Source: Agelaius tricolor (taxonomy: Eukaryota > Chordata > Aves > Passeriformes > Icteridae). From it: a stretch of 64,000 nucleotides of DNA. The stretch covers positions 82,438,881-82,502,880 of the forward strand of contig JALJCS010000001.1 in assembly GCA_023055355.1 (NCBI GenBank), in the 5' to 3' direction. The notes beneath the pieces are model-generated. The model had not been told where the DNA came from and did not search any database. It worked only from the letters and a program-made list of their open reading frames with translations. The translations under genes and the position numbers were made by a program. Positions 1 to 12,620 of the stretch are shown here, piece by piece; within the stretch, counting starts at the first letter, position 1, and the number at the start of each line of letters is the position of its first letter.

Positions 1-3000
1 ACATAAATATAATTATATTTCCAGTTGACCAGGCTTTTGTTGTAAAAGTGGCAATAAATTTAACAGTTTTAACTTTTCATTATCAACTAAGTCAGTGAAA
101 CCAGCTACTGCTTTCTCCATTTTGTGAATTATGTTTGAAAGTCATTACCATTATTAACAGAATACACAGTAAAAATATTTGATGCAAGCATGGCGTGCAA
201 AGAATTTGCAGACGACAATTCAAGAAAAAGAAAACCAAAAGTGAATCTGAGAGATTCATGCAGAAAAGCTAGATTTTGAAATAGGAAATGTCAGGTTTCA
301 AGGCAAGGTTTTAGTTTTGAAATTGCAAGAGCAAAATAATAAATGGAACTGCTTTTAGTATGTTACTGAGAAAATGTCCAAACTAGTACTATGCAGAAAA
401 TTATACTTAAAATTTGTGTAAGGGAAAAAAAAATAAAGCAGCAAATATGTATTTTGCTCACAGATTTTTCTTTTTTTAGGTTTTATTCTCTGTTGTCACT
501 TCTTCTCCTGGAAGAAAAAACTAAAAAGGCAAAACAATCTCATTTCCTTAAGATGGAAATCAAAATTTTTCAAACCTTTTGTTTTAAGACAGAATTTTTA
601 TCATTAAATAAGTTACTATATTACTGTTAGCCAAGGGAGTTTCCTTCCTAGCGTATTTCTTGTTGAGGTGAACCTAGCAGAATACCAATTTAGAGGCTTC
701 TGGTGAGAGCACTTGCAGCTCTGCCTGCAGGCATAGTGTAGGGTTCTCCCTCTGTAAACCACTCCAATTTGACAATAGTCATGGATTTGTGAAACCAAAG
801 ATGGCCATTGGTAAACCAGACACAGGCACAAATGACTCTAAGAGAGACTTTCTGGACATTAGCCACTCTGCTGATGGACAAGAATTATTTTCAGTGTTTG
901 CAAGTTCACCCCAGTCAACTCATATGTGTATCTAGAAGGATTTTGAAAATGACCTGCGCCAAAATCCTTTGGATAGTTTTATATTCAGCTTGTACCAGCT
1001 GATGGGGTGAATGCCTTGGAATGCTATACCCAGTGATTTATAAAGAGAATGAGTCTGTAATCTTTCCTCTAGCTTAAAGCCACCTGGCAGCTATGATGTG
1101 GGGATCTGCCCAGGGCAGAGTCAGAAACATTTACCCATTTCAGCCCTACAAAACCCAACAAGATCATTAGTATCCATCATCTTTTCGAAGCAGAAACACT
1201 GTATTTATGTGGTAGATTCTTTGTTTTTCAATGTTTTACTGCCCCTTCCCATTAATACATCAAACATTTTTTTGTTTATCTGGGCTTCTCTTGTGGGTGT
1301 GCTGTGTAATATAAGGAGATCTGAATTCTCCTCAGAAGTGTCTTTCCACTGACTGCATGGAGAGCCTAGCATAATTATACAGTTAACTTAAGAGAGCCTA
1401 AAGTCAGGGAAGCTGAATTTAACATATTGAGGCTCTTTGTGAAAGCCAAATCCAGAAGGACCATGCTGACCTGAGTGAACTGAAATGAGCTGGGACATGT
1501 GTCCTTGCCCTGGCACACAGCTGTCCATACAGTTTCCCTTCCAGCATCATCCCTGACATAGGTTTGGCCATGGCCAGCTCGCAGTCCCAGCCAGTGCCTG
1601 GGCACAATTCAGAGGTTAGCATAAGCCAAGGACTGCTTTCAATGGCAATTTGGATTCTCTCTCCCTGTTTTGGATGCAGAGTGTGGTGGGGAACACACAA
1701 GGCAATTCAATTGTACGGATGTGATGACATGGCAGCTGGCCTTGGGGCTGCACAGCAGTTACTGGTGCATTGTATTTGCTAAGGCAAACACAGCCAAAAG
1801 GACTTCACTGTTGCACCCCTTAATTATATGTGCTCTATCGCCAAGTGGAAAGCAGAAAGACCCTCTCTTCAAAGCAAAAGGAATGTTAGCAAAGAGAATG
1901 ATCAAAGAACTCCTAGAGCTATACAGCAGGACATGCTAAGGAGCAGAGTGAGACTTGGGCCAGACCTCTAAAAGTAATTAGATGTGTGTTTTCACTTGGG
2001 ATTTTCAGCTGTGATCCCTCTTGTTGAGATAGGTCCCTTAGGAGAGAGATTTTCCTACAAAGGGTCACTGAATACTTTTGAGGAACTCAAAGTAACAGAT
2101 GAGCCAGGAAAAAGACTAAGAATTCAGATTAGTATCTCAGTCCTTAATTAATACTCATTTATACAGAATGCAGAAGTTTTGACTGAACTAGACTCAGAAC
2201 AAGTTTGATGTTGTAACTTGGCTAAATGAAAAATCACTAAGTACATGGTACAGTCAAATTTCAGTCCCTTGTCAAATGCACTGTGAAGAGAACCAAACAC
2301 CTGAAAAAAATCTTTGTTTTCCTCAAGCTTTTTTTTTTTTTTCTGGGAAAATAATCTATCTTGCCCAAATAAGATAATGTAACATGTCTGAGCCTAAATG
2401 TAAGCTGACCAGTGCAGTGGAGTGTGCTGAGATCCTGCTCTGTGGCTTATCTGGACTGAAGTTTTGGTAAAAAAGCAGCAAGACCCCTTCATCTGCTTCA
2501 TCCCATGATGAGCTTTCCTCTCCAGGTACTGGGGAAAGAAGGTGGTAACTTAGATGCTTGTCTAGAATTTGGCCCAACAGAGCAGTAGAAATCACTTCAG
2601 ACACATTCAGAGTTGAAGAATTAGAGTGAATTATGCTGGGACAACCTTTTATTTTGGATTTAAGTCTGATTCCATAAGTCATAGTATTACATTTCTGCCA
2701 TTTGAAATAGGTGCCTTTTATAGCAGAGAGCATTTTAGGCCTATTATTTTGCCCATAGAAGACATCTGTAAGATGATAGCATTTATTTATAATGTTAGTA
2801 CTTTATCCGGCACCGAGCTAGCTCATGCTGGTACCTTTCTCCTTAGCACTCTGAGTATTTCCAGCTGGTGACACCAAATAGCCTCCATTTCCTCATGTGG
2901 AACACTCACCAGTTGTTTTACCCCCTCCTCCTTTCATTTTTATTTTTGCTGCTGGAAGGATGTGGGTGATGATTTATAGAGCATGTCCAATTGGCTCTGT

Positions 3001-3654
3001 TTGCCTGTGCTGGCCTGCTTCATGCACACTGAGGTCAGTGCTGTATTTGTAGGTAACCATCCAAGGAAAACACCTCACAGCAGGCAAAAATGCTAACTAA
3101 GTAAAACAAACTCAGGAATGTGATCATCTGTTTAGCAAAGTTTTCAGCAGTCTTTTCCATTACACTAAGGTTTCAGTCCAGTTCTACAAATTCAGAGCAT
3201 GGTACCGAAATATCCCAGGCAAACTCAAGTGTATGGGAGATATGATTTGATGATATGTGCGTTTGAATGGGGAAACAGGGGTAGCTCCTTTTAAATGATG
3301 GAGTTAGCAGTATGTACATTTTAGTTCTGAATGTCAAAGAAAAAGAAAAGGATGTAGGTACAAAGATGTAGGCTATGAGGTTTGTTCTAGTTTTATAAGG
3401 CAAAACTAGAATTACAGAATGAAAATTATCTCCTGTTGCCCAATAGTTAACTGCATTGCAGGCCCTTTTGCCTCTGATCTTAACCCCAATGAGAAATTAT
3501 GCTGATATTAAGGGGACTTTTGATGTCATTTACAGAGCTGGGAGCTGACACCTGTCTCAGGTTTTCTGCAGTTGTAAGGCCAAAAGTATCTTTCATCATG
3601 ATTGAGTACAGAGTGAGTGCAAGAATTCCCAGTTCTGCAAGAGGGCAAAATGTA
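1..3654. other. Non-coding AT-rich DNA, no feature recognised
   Basis: Only short open frames (the longest 125 codons, at 2356-2733 minus) without motifs, and no recognisable repeat. One 15-nt T run lies near 2327. I see no exon, RNA gene or mobile element. Confidence 0.6.
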
Positions 3655-4150
3655 TTGGCAAGCCCTGCACAGCGAGCATCCGGAGAGGATGCAGGAGCAG
3701 GGGGAGGCTGCGGCGCGGGGCAGCGGGCGAAGGGCACGGCCACAACTTTCCCGGTGGAGCAGGCTGGCCCCAGGCAGAGCTGCAGGCTGTGTTTTCTGGT
3801 GAGCAGTTTCCTTGAATGGGTACAAAAAAGGGCTCATGGGAAGATAATGATGTGAAAGCATGTGAGAGTTTCATGGCATCCGATCCGCTGCCGAATCCCC
3901 TCAGCACGGAGTGGCCGGGCCGGGTGGCAGAGGCGCACAGAAGGGGCAGGGACAGGCAGCCCATGCACAGCCCTGGGAATGCTTGCCCGCTGGCACACGC
4001 TGTGCTCCGTACGAGCGGCTGCCGGCCCTCTCGGAGCTGGGGAGCCACACTGTGCCCATCACACTGTGCCCATCACACTGTGCCCATCTGGCAGCGCCGG
4101 CGCCTGCACCTGGCAGCCCTCGCTGCTGCGGCGGCTGCGCCCTCTTTGCT
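3655..4150. other. GC- and CpG-rich patch
   Basis: In otherwise AT-rich DNA this half kilobase has many CpGs, for example GCGGCGCGGGGCAGCGGGCG and GGCCGGGCCGGG. It opens frames on both strands by composition alone, and none looks like a known protein. It could be a small CpG island or an unmarked promoter/first exon; nothing in the sequence proves either. Confidence 0.45.
4046..4087. repeat. Tandem repeat, 14 bp x 3
   Basis: Three perfect head-to-tail copies of CACACTGTGCCCAT lie inside the GC-rich patch. Perfect copies suggest recent slippage and a possibly variable locus. Confidence 0.95.
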
Positions 4151-7100
4151 TTGCCGTAATCAGCTTGTATCTGATTTCAGCTCATATGGAAGGGTAGAGG
4201 GATAGCAAATTACTTGCAAGTGGTTTGTAGACTCCGTGAAACCTTTTTTTTTAATTGCCCAGTACTGCTACCCAGCTGAAGATCTATCCCTGCAAAAGCA
4301 GGTTCTTTCCTTTTTTGTAAATAGCTACAGCTGTGTATATTCCTCTGTCATCGCTATCCCCAACTCTGATTTTATACTCACTTCCAACCCTCTCTTTCCT
4401 CAGCAAACTTGCTTATGAGACAGGAAAGGCAAACAGTTTTTTTTTCTTTTTTTTTTCAGTTTTATAAAAGCTCCACTGTTTTTCGTGAAGTACAAAAGTT
4501 TTGACAGATTAATCTGTACCGGAGAGACCTTGTCCAATTGCTTCTAATTGAGCAGCCCGGGGTTGCAATAGTCTAATTCTTAAAACCCTTCTTAAAACAA
4601 GGCAAACTCTCCTAATGCAGAGACAAAATCACTTCAGATAATTCAGAGGAATTTGATCTGGTTTGTTAATATTATGCTTGATTTTCAGAGCCACTTGGTG
4701 AAAACGAATCTATCAGGTCCATCTCTGCAGCTATATCAACAGTATTTGGGTCCCAGCTATTACAGAGGCAAACTGGCACAAGCCAAAGGAATGAGCTTTG
4801 CTTTAAAGGAGGCTATGGACCTATATGATAATATAGGAAAAGCAGGAAATCAATTGCTGCTGTCAGTCCACACATTTCTCTGCATTAGCAAAAGATTTAA
4901 CAGCAAGGAGTCTTACTGCCCCTAAGTGTGTCTGTGTCCCTAAATCAGGGGACTACATCCTGCTTTCAGGCTTTTCACATCCTTGCCTCCGAGGTAGGTG
5001 GCAGGCATCTGCTAACGAACACGTGGCTTTATAGAAGTGTTTCTATCATCAAATGAATTCTTTTTAAACTTCATTGTTTTTGGCCATAGAACTGTAGGTG
5101 CTATTGTGCTCCACGAGCCAAGTCTGTTACCAGTAGATAAGAAAGAGATGGATCAAATTTGCATTACTACATGTGCAAATGAGTAGTCCCCAGCTTCCCC
5201 TCCCCCTCTCTTTCTAATGCTTGTCCTTGCTTTTTCAAATCGCTTTTTTTTTGGTCTGAAATACTTGCCACGTGGTTAAAAACCTTGCTTTTCTCTGTAA
5301 ACACTGTGTAATACAACACAATGCACTGCTTTATTTTCATTGAAATATTGGTTTCTATGTTTTCATAAAAATAGTTGAGGCCAGAAAAAGCATCTACATG
5401 CTTTCTCACAGATTTATTGCATATATTATATGTTTTCTACTTCAGTGGGCTTCTATCTCTGTGCTGAGCAGAACAAGTGCCTATACGACAAAACCCCTCC
5501 TTCTTTTGCACACATGCACGTACATATGAAACCGAAAACCTGCTTTTCATTAGCATAGCCAGCACAATGGAGGCAAGAGTGAAAGCAAGGAGAGAATTTG
5601 AGATTTATGGCATCAGACATCTCATGTGAATGAATGTTCATGCCTTAATGTAACTAGCCGCAGATAGAAGATAAGCCCAGCACTGAAAAGAAAAGCTGCT
5701 GTTTCATATTGTGAATATATGCTCTTATATTGAATTCTTTCTCTGGGTAGCTTCTTATTTCAATCTAATTTACTACTTACAACCTGAATCCCAAAGCACA
5801 TTGACTCATTCACACTGGATGCAGATATGTACACGGTAAGAACACATGAGGAAAGGTAAAACTTCTGCTTAGCTGAGGGCAGCTTTGTCAGCAAAATGGC
5901 TGCAGAGTTAAGGGCTCCAGGCTAATGCATAACAAATACAGAGAGGCCTGGGTGCATCTTACTCTGTTTACAAAAAGTGTGTATAGTAATTCGTCTTCTT
6001 ACCAAGAAAATGCATTTTAACCCTACTTTGCCTCTCAATTTTATTTTAATTTTAGACATCAAATAATAACAGACTATATTTAACAGGAAAAAAAAAGTAT
6101 TAAAAAAGGTAAGTTTTTTTTTTCACATTTAGCTACAGAGTAATTTAGAAAATCTCTGATATCCTGCTGAGAAATTGAACCAAGACACGGTTCAGTTATC
6201 TGAGTACAGCATCAGGAGTCACTAATTCTTGACTTTCCCTGGAACTGTGATCAGGTTGTTTCTCCTCTTTGTACATAAATGCTTTTTATAATATGGCAGA
6301 TTGCATCCACATGTTCTGAACATCCATGCATTATAGTTATTAAGGAATCAGATCCAGGCTGCATGCAAATGGATCCCAGTTCATGAAATTCAATGCTATT
6401 TAGTCAAGTTTCAGTGGCATATCCGTCTTATTTAAATTTTTCTCAGTATTGGTCAAGCAAATTTGAATGTATATATTGTTAAATACAATATTTAGATGAA
6501 GCTTACAGGTAAGCCAATGTCCATTCATAGTGAGACAATCACTTGGGTAAATATGTAGTTATTTGTGGTTTTATTAGTTATACCAGAAATTAATGTACCT
6601 TAATAATTTTCAGAGAAAAAAAGTTATTATGTGCATTTCAAAACTGAATGAGGCTACAGAAAAGGGGAAAAATTGTCTTCTTTTCCCCTCAAAAATCAGT
6701 GTTGCTTAGCTGAACTGTAGTGGGTTCAATAGCTACACTAAGAATTGTCTGCTGGACTCTTTCAAAGTTTTGCTGTTACACTACTCTCCCACTGAGGCTC
6801 CTTAACCTCATGGCTTTCAGTCCACAGCAGCCAGACCTCTCACAGGGGAGCCTGAAGCAAGAACTAGTCTGTGTGGTGAACAAGTGTGGTTTTGGCATAC
6901 TAATAGAGCTGTGTAATATTTTTTAAAAACAGCAAATTCAGCCAAGAGTTGATTTTCCCCTATGAGTCTGAGTCAAGCTCCCAGCATGGCTCCAGCTGGC
7001 CAAAGCTCAGCCACTTCCATGAGAGGAGAAGTGAAGCAGGAGGTGAGAGCTGGGGTCATCTCCTTCCCTAGCTGTGGCTTGGAGCATCTTCTAAACCACC

Positions 7101-8140
7101 ACATGCTGCAGCAATAATGCCTCCCCCCTAGAAATTTTTCTGTTTCTTATAAAACACTGGAAGGGTGTTTGATACAAATAACAAGTACCATGAGAATACA
7201 CTGACTGTAAGACATGGAGGTCTGTCCCTTCCACGTGGCTGCCAGCCCATGCACACAGGTATGCACTGAGTGAAGCAGTAGCAGGGAAGGACACTGACAA
7301 TGTCCTGCTCCTGCACAGCCCAGGCTAGCCCAGGGAATAGAGAACAGTCTCAACAGTGGGACATGGATTTTTTTTTCCCTTTAGGAGCCAATGGAGAGGT
7401 TTAACATGAATCTTTTCTATCCTGAAATTAACACAAGGAAGCAGTCTCTGCTTTTTGCTCTCTAATTTCTGTTTAGTTTTATAATTTTAGACTATTTATT
7501 TTGCTTTTCTGAAGCGAACTTGATCCCTTCTGCTTTAGGTAGTCTGTAACATTTCTTTTAAATGAAATTTTAGGGGAAGGGGGAGTTAAGAAAACAAGAA
7601 TTGGTTTGATCTGATTTTTTTCTTTTTTTTTTTTTTTTCATTTAACAGCCATAGTGAAAAATCAATTATTTACACTGCACAGAAGGTTCATGACCCTGAC
7701 AGAGATCCAGGGCTGGAGCAGAACCAGCGCAGAATATGGTGCAATCCTGCATTATTTTTTCATTTAGCAAACACCTCCTGAATGTATGACATAGAAATTT
7801 GGCCTTCATAGAAAAAGTAAACTAACCAGGTTCTCTCTTTTTCCCAAATTGATATCTGAATGAAAAACACATTATAAGTGTATTGTTATTGCTATTATAA
7901 TATCCATGTACCAGGCTCATGTTAATGTATCTTTCTTTACCTTATCTGATCACCTTCTCTATAAGTTCCAAGGAACTAGCAATACAAAAAATCCTGACAA
8001 TCAGACTGGCAATAATAACAGATCATTGTGAATGTGAAAAAAAATAAAAATTGTTCTCTTTCTGGTATTCTTTCTACATTTTTGTTATAGGTCATATACA
8101 TAACTATAAAAGAGACATTCTGAAGATTTGCAGCAAAGAT
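4151..8140. other. Non-coding AT-rich DNA, no feature recognised
   Basis: No credible coding frame or repeat. Short A- and T-runs occur near 4436-4456 and 6110-6122. The stretch 4490-4720 has several TAATTG/ATTA homeodomain-type words, which is also expected by chance in AT-rich DNA. Confidence 0.55.
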
Positions 8141-8180
8141 AATCACAGAACCACAGAATATTCTGAGTTTTAAGGGAAGG
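8141..8180 (-). mobile_element. CR1 LINE 3' tip, about 40 bp
   Basis: AATCACAGAACCACAGAATA followed by TTCTGAGTTTTAAGGGAA is the complement of the last bases of a CR1 3' end with the repeated ATTCTGTG-type terminus. Only the tip is present. Confidence 0.7.
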
Positions 8181-9869
8181 GAGAAGGAAAAGAAATGCCA
8201 GGAAGGAATTCACGCAGTTGTGAGTTTGTGTGGTGTCACAATGCACACATTTTGCCAGAGAAAAGGAGAAAAAAATTGATTTCTCTATAGAAAACTAAGA
8301 CATCTGAACAATGGGGTCATCTTGAAACATTCCCATTTCTTCTTTATTTCTTCTTTTTAACAAAAAATGTAATTTACTGTTCACAATAATATTCCATTTT
8401 GGTCTAGTTGTAGCAATCAAGATCAGAAGCCAATGATGGAGTTGATTAATCCCTCTTTTTTTTTCTGTTTAACAAACCTTCTCGTATTTATATATAGTGT
8501 TGAGAATGACTCTTTGCCCTTGGGCATCACAAGAATCAAACAGCAGAATGCATTTTCTGTAACCAAATTTCTAAACCTTGTCTAACTGGAAGTTTGCCCC
8601 CAAATACCAAAATAGCTGCTCTTCAGCATCATATCCCAGGCATCTCCTAGGTGCTCTCTGGTCTTCCTCAATTTCCTCTGTTCATTCTGCTACACAGATA
8701 CACAGATGGACTTAAATCAGTGTTGCTGTTTGTCCATTCAGTGCTGGATCACTTGGATAGTATAGCTTCTTGACAGCATTTATTCTTTGGAAAACAGTTT
8801 TCCATTTCTTCATCTGTCACCAAACAAAGGAGCAGCTAGTTCTTCCATCATGTAGCCCCTGCAGAAATGGTTATAGCCCAGGCCCAACCATAACATGAAT
8901 AATGGTTGTTACATGGCATATAAAATATTCCAAGGAGAATATTTATACTGCAAAGATGAAGACCCCCTAACTGGAACCTAAACCTAAACATCAATTAAAG
9001 TAATCCTTTTAAATTAGCGAGTATTAGTTTTATGTAGTTAATGCAGCTTGTTGCATTTCTTTGAAGATTTCTAATCTGCCAAAGTTTAAGCTAAGTCAAA
9101 TAAATGTAATTATTTTTATTAATTTAATTTTTTCCAGAACCCTTACAGGACTTCCACCTCTTTCTAGAGGTATCAGGCAATAAAGTAGACACATTCAGAG
9201 CAATGGCTTTATTCAATACCTGAAACTGAGCATCCTAAGGTGCACCTGAGCACCTGAGGTGTAAGACACAGGCCTTGACTAAATACATGACTTCAAAGTC
9301 GTATTTAACTCTGAACCATAGGCTCCCTGTAAATGGTATTGAAAATAACTCTAAAGTTTACAATACGATCTTTCAATGTGATTTGGTTATTCCAAACACA
9401 GATTCCTACTTTGAAAAAATAAAGCCCTGGAATTTGTAACTTGACACTTTTAGCTCTGTGGTAGCTGTAACTGCAAATTACAAAGGGATATTCAGCTTTC
9501 AGATCTGTCTTAGATTTTATTAATACAATGTTGAAGATAATGAGCACTGCCAGATTAGTACTAACCTACGCTTGTCTGTCTGTGGAAGTACAAGAAACCT
9601 CTGTAATGATTAGCATCCAAATAGTCAAATGATAACCATATTTAGATATGAGAACTAAAACTAATGTGGAAGTAAGGTAGAATGAGTACTGGGAGAAGTC
9701 AGCCTCCTGTTTCCTAGTAATGTAGATTTTTATTTTCTCCAATGTGACAATATTTCTGACGGATAGGAGAAAGATACATAATAGTAGTTTAATGTGTGCA
9801 AAAAGAGGATGTGGTAGAAAATTAGGAAGTCAACATGGCCTTGATGGTTAAGTGGTAACTGCTTTGCTT
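8181..9869. other. Non-coding AT-rich DNA, no feature recognised
   Basis: No coding frame above 80 codons and no family-level repeat beyond the adjacent CR1 tip. Confidence 0.55.
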
Positions 9870-10230
9870 AGACTGTATTGGTCCTGGAGTGCTCCTTGTG
9901 AGTGCTCAGCCAAAAGAATTGGACAGGCTATTGTTCCTCCTCTCCTTAGCAGCAAGGTGTGGAGGGACAGAATGTAAGAAAATAAAGATAGTGCAGAAGG
10001 TAGTCTCACACCTGAGGAGTTGCAGCTGTACTAATCACCAAAGATTGGGAACAGGCCTGCCCTTAATAGGCTACAACTGTGTCCAATAAGAAGAGTGCTA
10101 CAAAAGAGTGGGTTAGCTGATTGAGGAGAGCTGGAGTTTGTTGGCTGTACTGTGAAGAAGGAGGAGTCAGTGCTGTGAGGAGCTGCCTATGAGAAATTGC
10201 CAAGAAGGTATGGAAGATTTACAATAAGGT
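9870..10230 (+). mobile_element. Possible decayed LTR or other interspersed repeat
   Basis: The stretch has a different base composition from its surroundings. It contains a TATA-like CTACAAAAGAG (about 10099) and, after a GAGGAGCTGCC segment, an ACAATAAGG polyadenylation-like motif near 10222. The layout recalls avian LTRs, but no target duplication or terminal TG/CA could be fixed. Confidence 0.22.
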
Positions 10231-10664
10231 GACAACAGCAAGGCACGCAGCATCTGCTCTTGATTCCATTTTTTTGTATAGTGTTGAGCTGATCTTACAG
10301 ACAGTGGCAAGGGGCCCTGAAGGTCCCACACACTCTCCTAGCAGGCACTGGGGTGTAGATGAGGATGTGGCTACACTCTCCGTGAGACCGCTGTTGTTGC
10401 AAGGCCACATGTGCTATGGCACTGGCAACAAAGGTGTCATGGACAGCGTAGCTGCATTCTTGTGCTGCCGGTGTCAGTGCTGTCAGCAGGACAGCTCAGG
10501 TCACCTCCCCAGATGTGTATGTCACCCACAAGACCAATGCAGTATGTTTCAGTACTATCTTTTGTCATCCTGTAATGAGCAACCAGATGCTGAGCACAAC
10601 CTGAGCTCACCCATGGTGGTGTGTACTACCTGTCAAAACAGGGTGGGTCTAGGATGAATGGAGA

Positions 10665-10865
10665 TAGAATCATAGGGTATCCTGAGTTAGAAGGGACCCA
10701 TCAGGTCCTCCTCCCAGCCCTGCACAGAACAACCCCAAAAACCACACCTTGTTCCTGATAATGTTGTCCAAAACCTTTTTGAACTTTGTCAGCCTTGGGG
10801 CTGTGACCACTTCCCTGCAGAGCCTGTTCTAGTGCTTGAGCAATCTTGTTTTGAAGTGTCTGACT
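10665..10865 (-). mobile_element. CR1 LINE 3' end, short fragment
   Basis: On the plus strand this begins AGAATCATAGGGTATCCTGA and continues GTTAGAAGGGACC, the complement of the CR1 3' terminus. Further matches to the CR1 3' UTR and ORF end run through the GCTGTGACCACTTCCCTG segment to about 10865. The element is in minus orientation and truncated at its 5' side. Confidence 0.88.
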
Positions 10866-12119
10866 CTTCTGAGGTCTTGCCTAGAAACCAAGGCTTTCAC
10901 CCAGTGCTGCAGATGCTGCCAGTGGTGTTGCTATTTATCACTGGAGTGCCATGATTCCTTAGATCTTTTTTTTTGATCTGCCTAAGCCTTATATTCATGA
11001 AGTCACTGATTGTGATGACAATTTCCATTCAATCTCTCTCACTAAGGTATTTTGGGACTTATGATATTTCATTCAACTGAGAACAGAAAATAACTGTTAC
11101 TGTGGTGAGGTGATACAAGTAATAACTGTTAATAGATAGTGACTTTAATGGCAGTGCTGGGCTAGACTGCAAATTAATGGGCTGGGCTGGGTGAGGAACT
11201 GAACCCTGTAACAGAATAAGAAGGAGCCTGTGCTAGGACTGCCCTAAATGAGACTTTTGAGGAAATCATCTGTGCAGCCTGGCTTGATGGGTCCTCAGCT
11301 GGGGTCTCATGAAAATCTGGCTACCATGATCATGCACAAAATTGATTGTGTTATACTCTTCACAGTCATAAATGAGTATACAGGAAGTACACTTGCATGT
11401 CTATATCTTGATCATAAAATAATATTGCCAAATTCCATTACTTTATTCTAAGTCTTGTGATATTTGGAAGTAGGTCTTCCACTTAAGATCTACATAAGAC
11501 TCTTACACTGCACATTAACAAAAAAACAGATATTTTGTTACCAAAGTCAAAAAGAAAAACCAGTACAACCATGCTCTTGGGGATCAAATATTACAAAGTG
11601 ATAAAACCTGAAAGAGAAAAAAATATTTAAAACAGTCTTAGAAGTTTTGGAAAATCAATAATTATTGAATGTTTGCAATTATAACATTGACATGTCATGT
11701 AATCAGTAAAAACTGCTGGATGTGTATGTATTTTAATATTTAAATTTTTTATTTGTTCTTAAAATACATGGATACAGAGTTTGAACTTTATATTCAATTT
11801 CACATAAGAGCTAGGGGTCCTCAAAGTGCTCTCCATAAAATGTTGATTTGCATCCTTCTATATAGAATGAGGTTTGTATCAATTGCCTCCATGGAAAGGG
11901 GATTGGTGTGCAATGATTTGGCACATTCTACCTTTATTTAACCCAATTGATTTTAGGTTCACTTACTGTTGTACAGTCCTACTGGCACGTTTCCCCTTGT
12001 AAGTAAAACCCACATATATTTTTACCCATCCCACACTGTGATTTGAGGAAAATAATTTTATGCTCAAAGAACTATTAAAATATTTGCTTAAGAAATTATC
12101 CAGTAATTATTTGCAATGG

Positions 12120-12620
12120 GCTTGTCTGCAGGTGGCCTGTAGCTAGTATGACAGGATGCGCTATTGTGAAGAGATGGGGTCTTGGAGGCACCTTGTTTTT
12201 TTGACAAGGTGGGCACACTACCAGCCTACCACAATTGCTGCCAGTTTCTCTAGTGCTTGGAAGCAGGCAAGCCTGCCTTACATGTGGCTTCTCAGAGCTG
12301 AAAAACAAGGCTGGCTGGCTGTTCTTTGCTTCTATAAAAGTCGGGGCTCCTGAACCAGCAGGAGCTGAGACTCCCCTTGTACTGAGGAGCAGTTCCCCAG
12401 TGCCAGGGTCATCCAGCCCCCATGGAGATACAGCTGCTGGACTGGAAGGGAACTGAGCCCCACTGGTGACTGTGCTCACAGCTGAAGACAAGGCTGCTCA
12501 GCTGATTGCAGGCATCTCTGCAGGAAGCAGACACTGATCTCCAATATCTCAATCTGACATAAAGCTGGAATTTGTGGCTACTCAGGGAGTTAATAAAGCC
12601 TTGTACCAACTACAGACAGC
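12120..12620 (+). mobile_element. Possible decayed LTR (promoter and poly(A) signals, no clear edges)
   Basis: A TATAAAAG box at 12333-12340 is followed by GC-rich sequence and by AATAAAG at 12592-12598. That order resembles an LTR, but the two signals lie about 260 bases apart. I could not find matching target duplications or firm TG/CA ends. It could equally be unique sequence with chance motifs. Confidence 0.25.

Noticed and set aside
10229..10657. 142-codon plus-strand frame with many Cys residues (CCRCQCCQQ)
   Set aside because: The cysteines do not form a regular zinc-binding spacing and no related protein is recognised.
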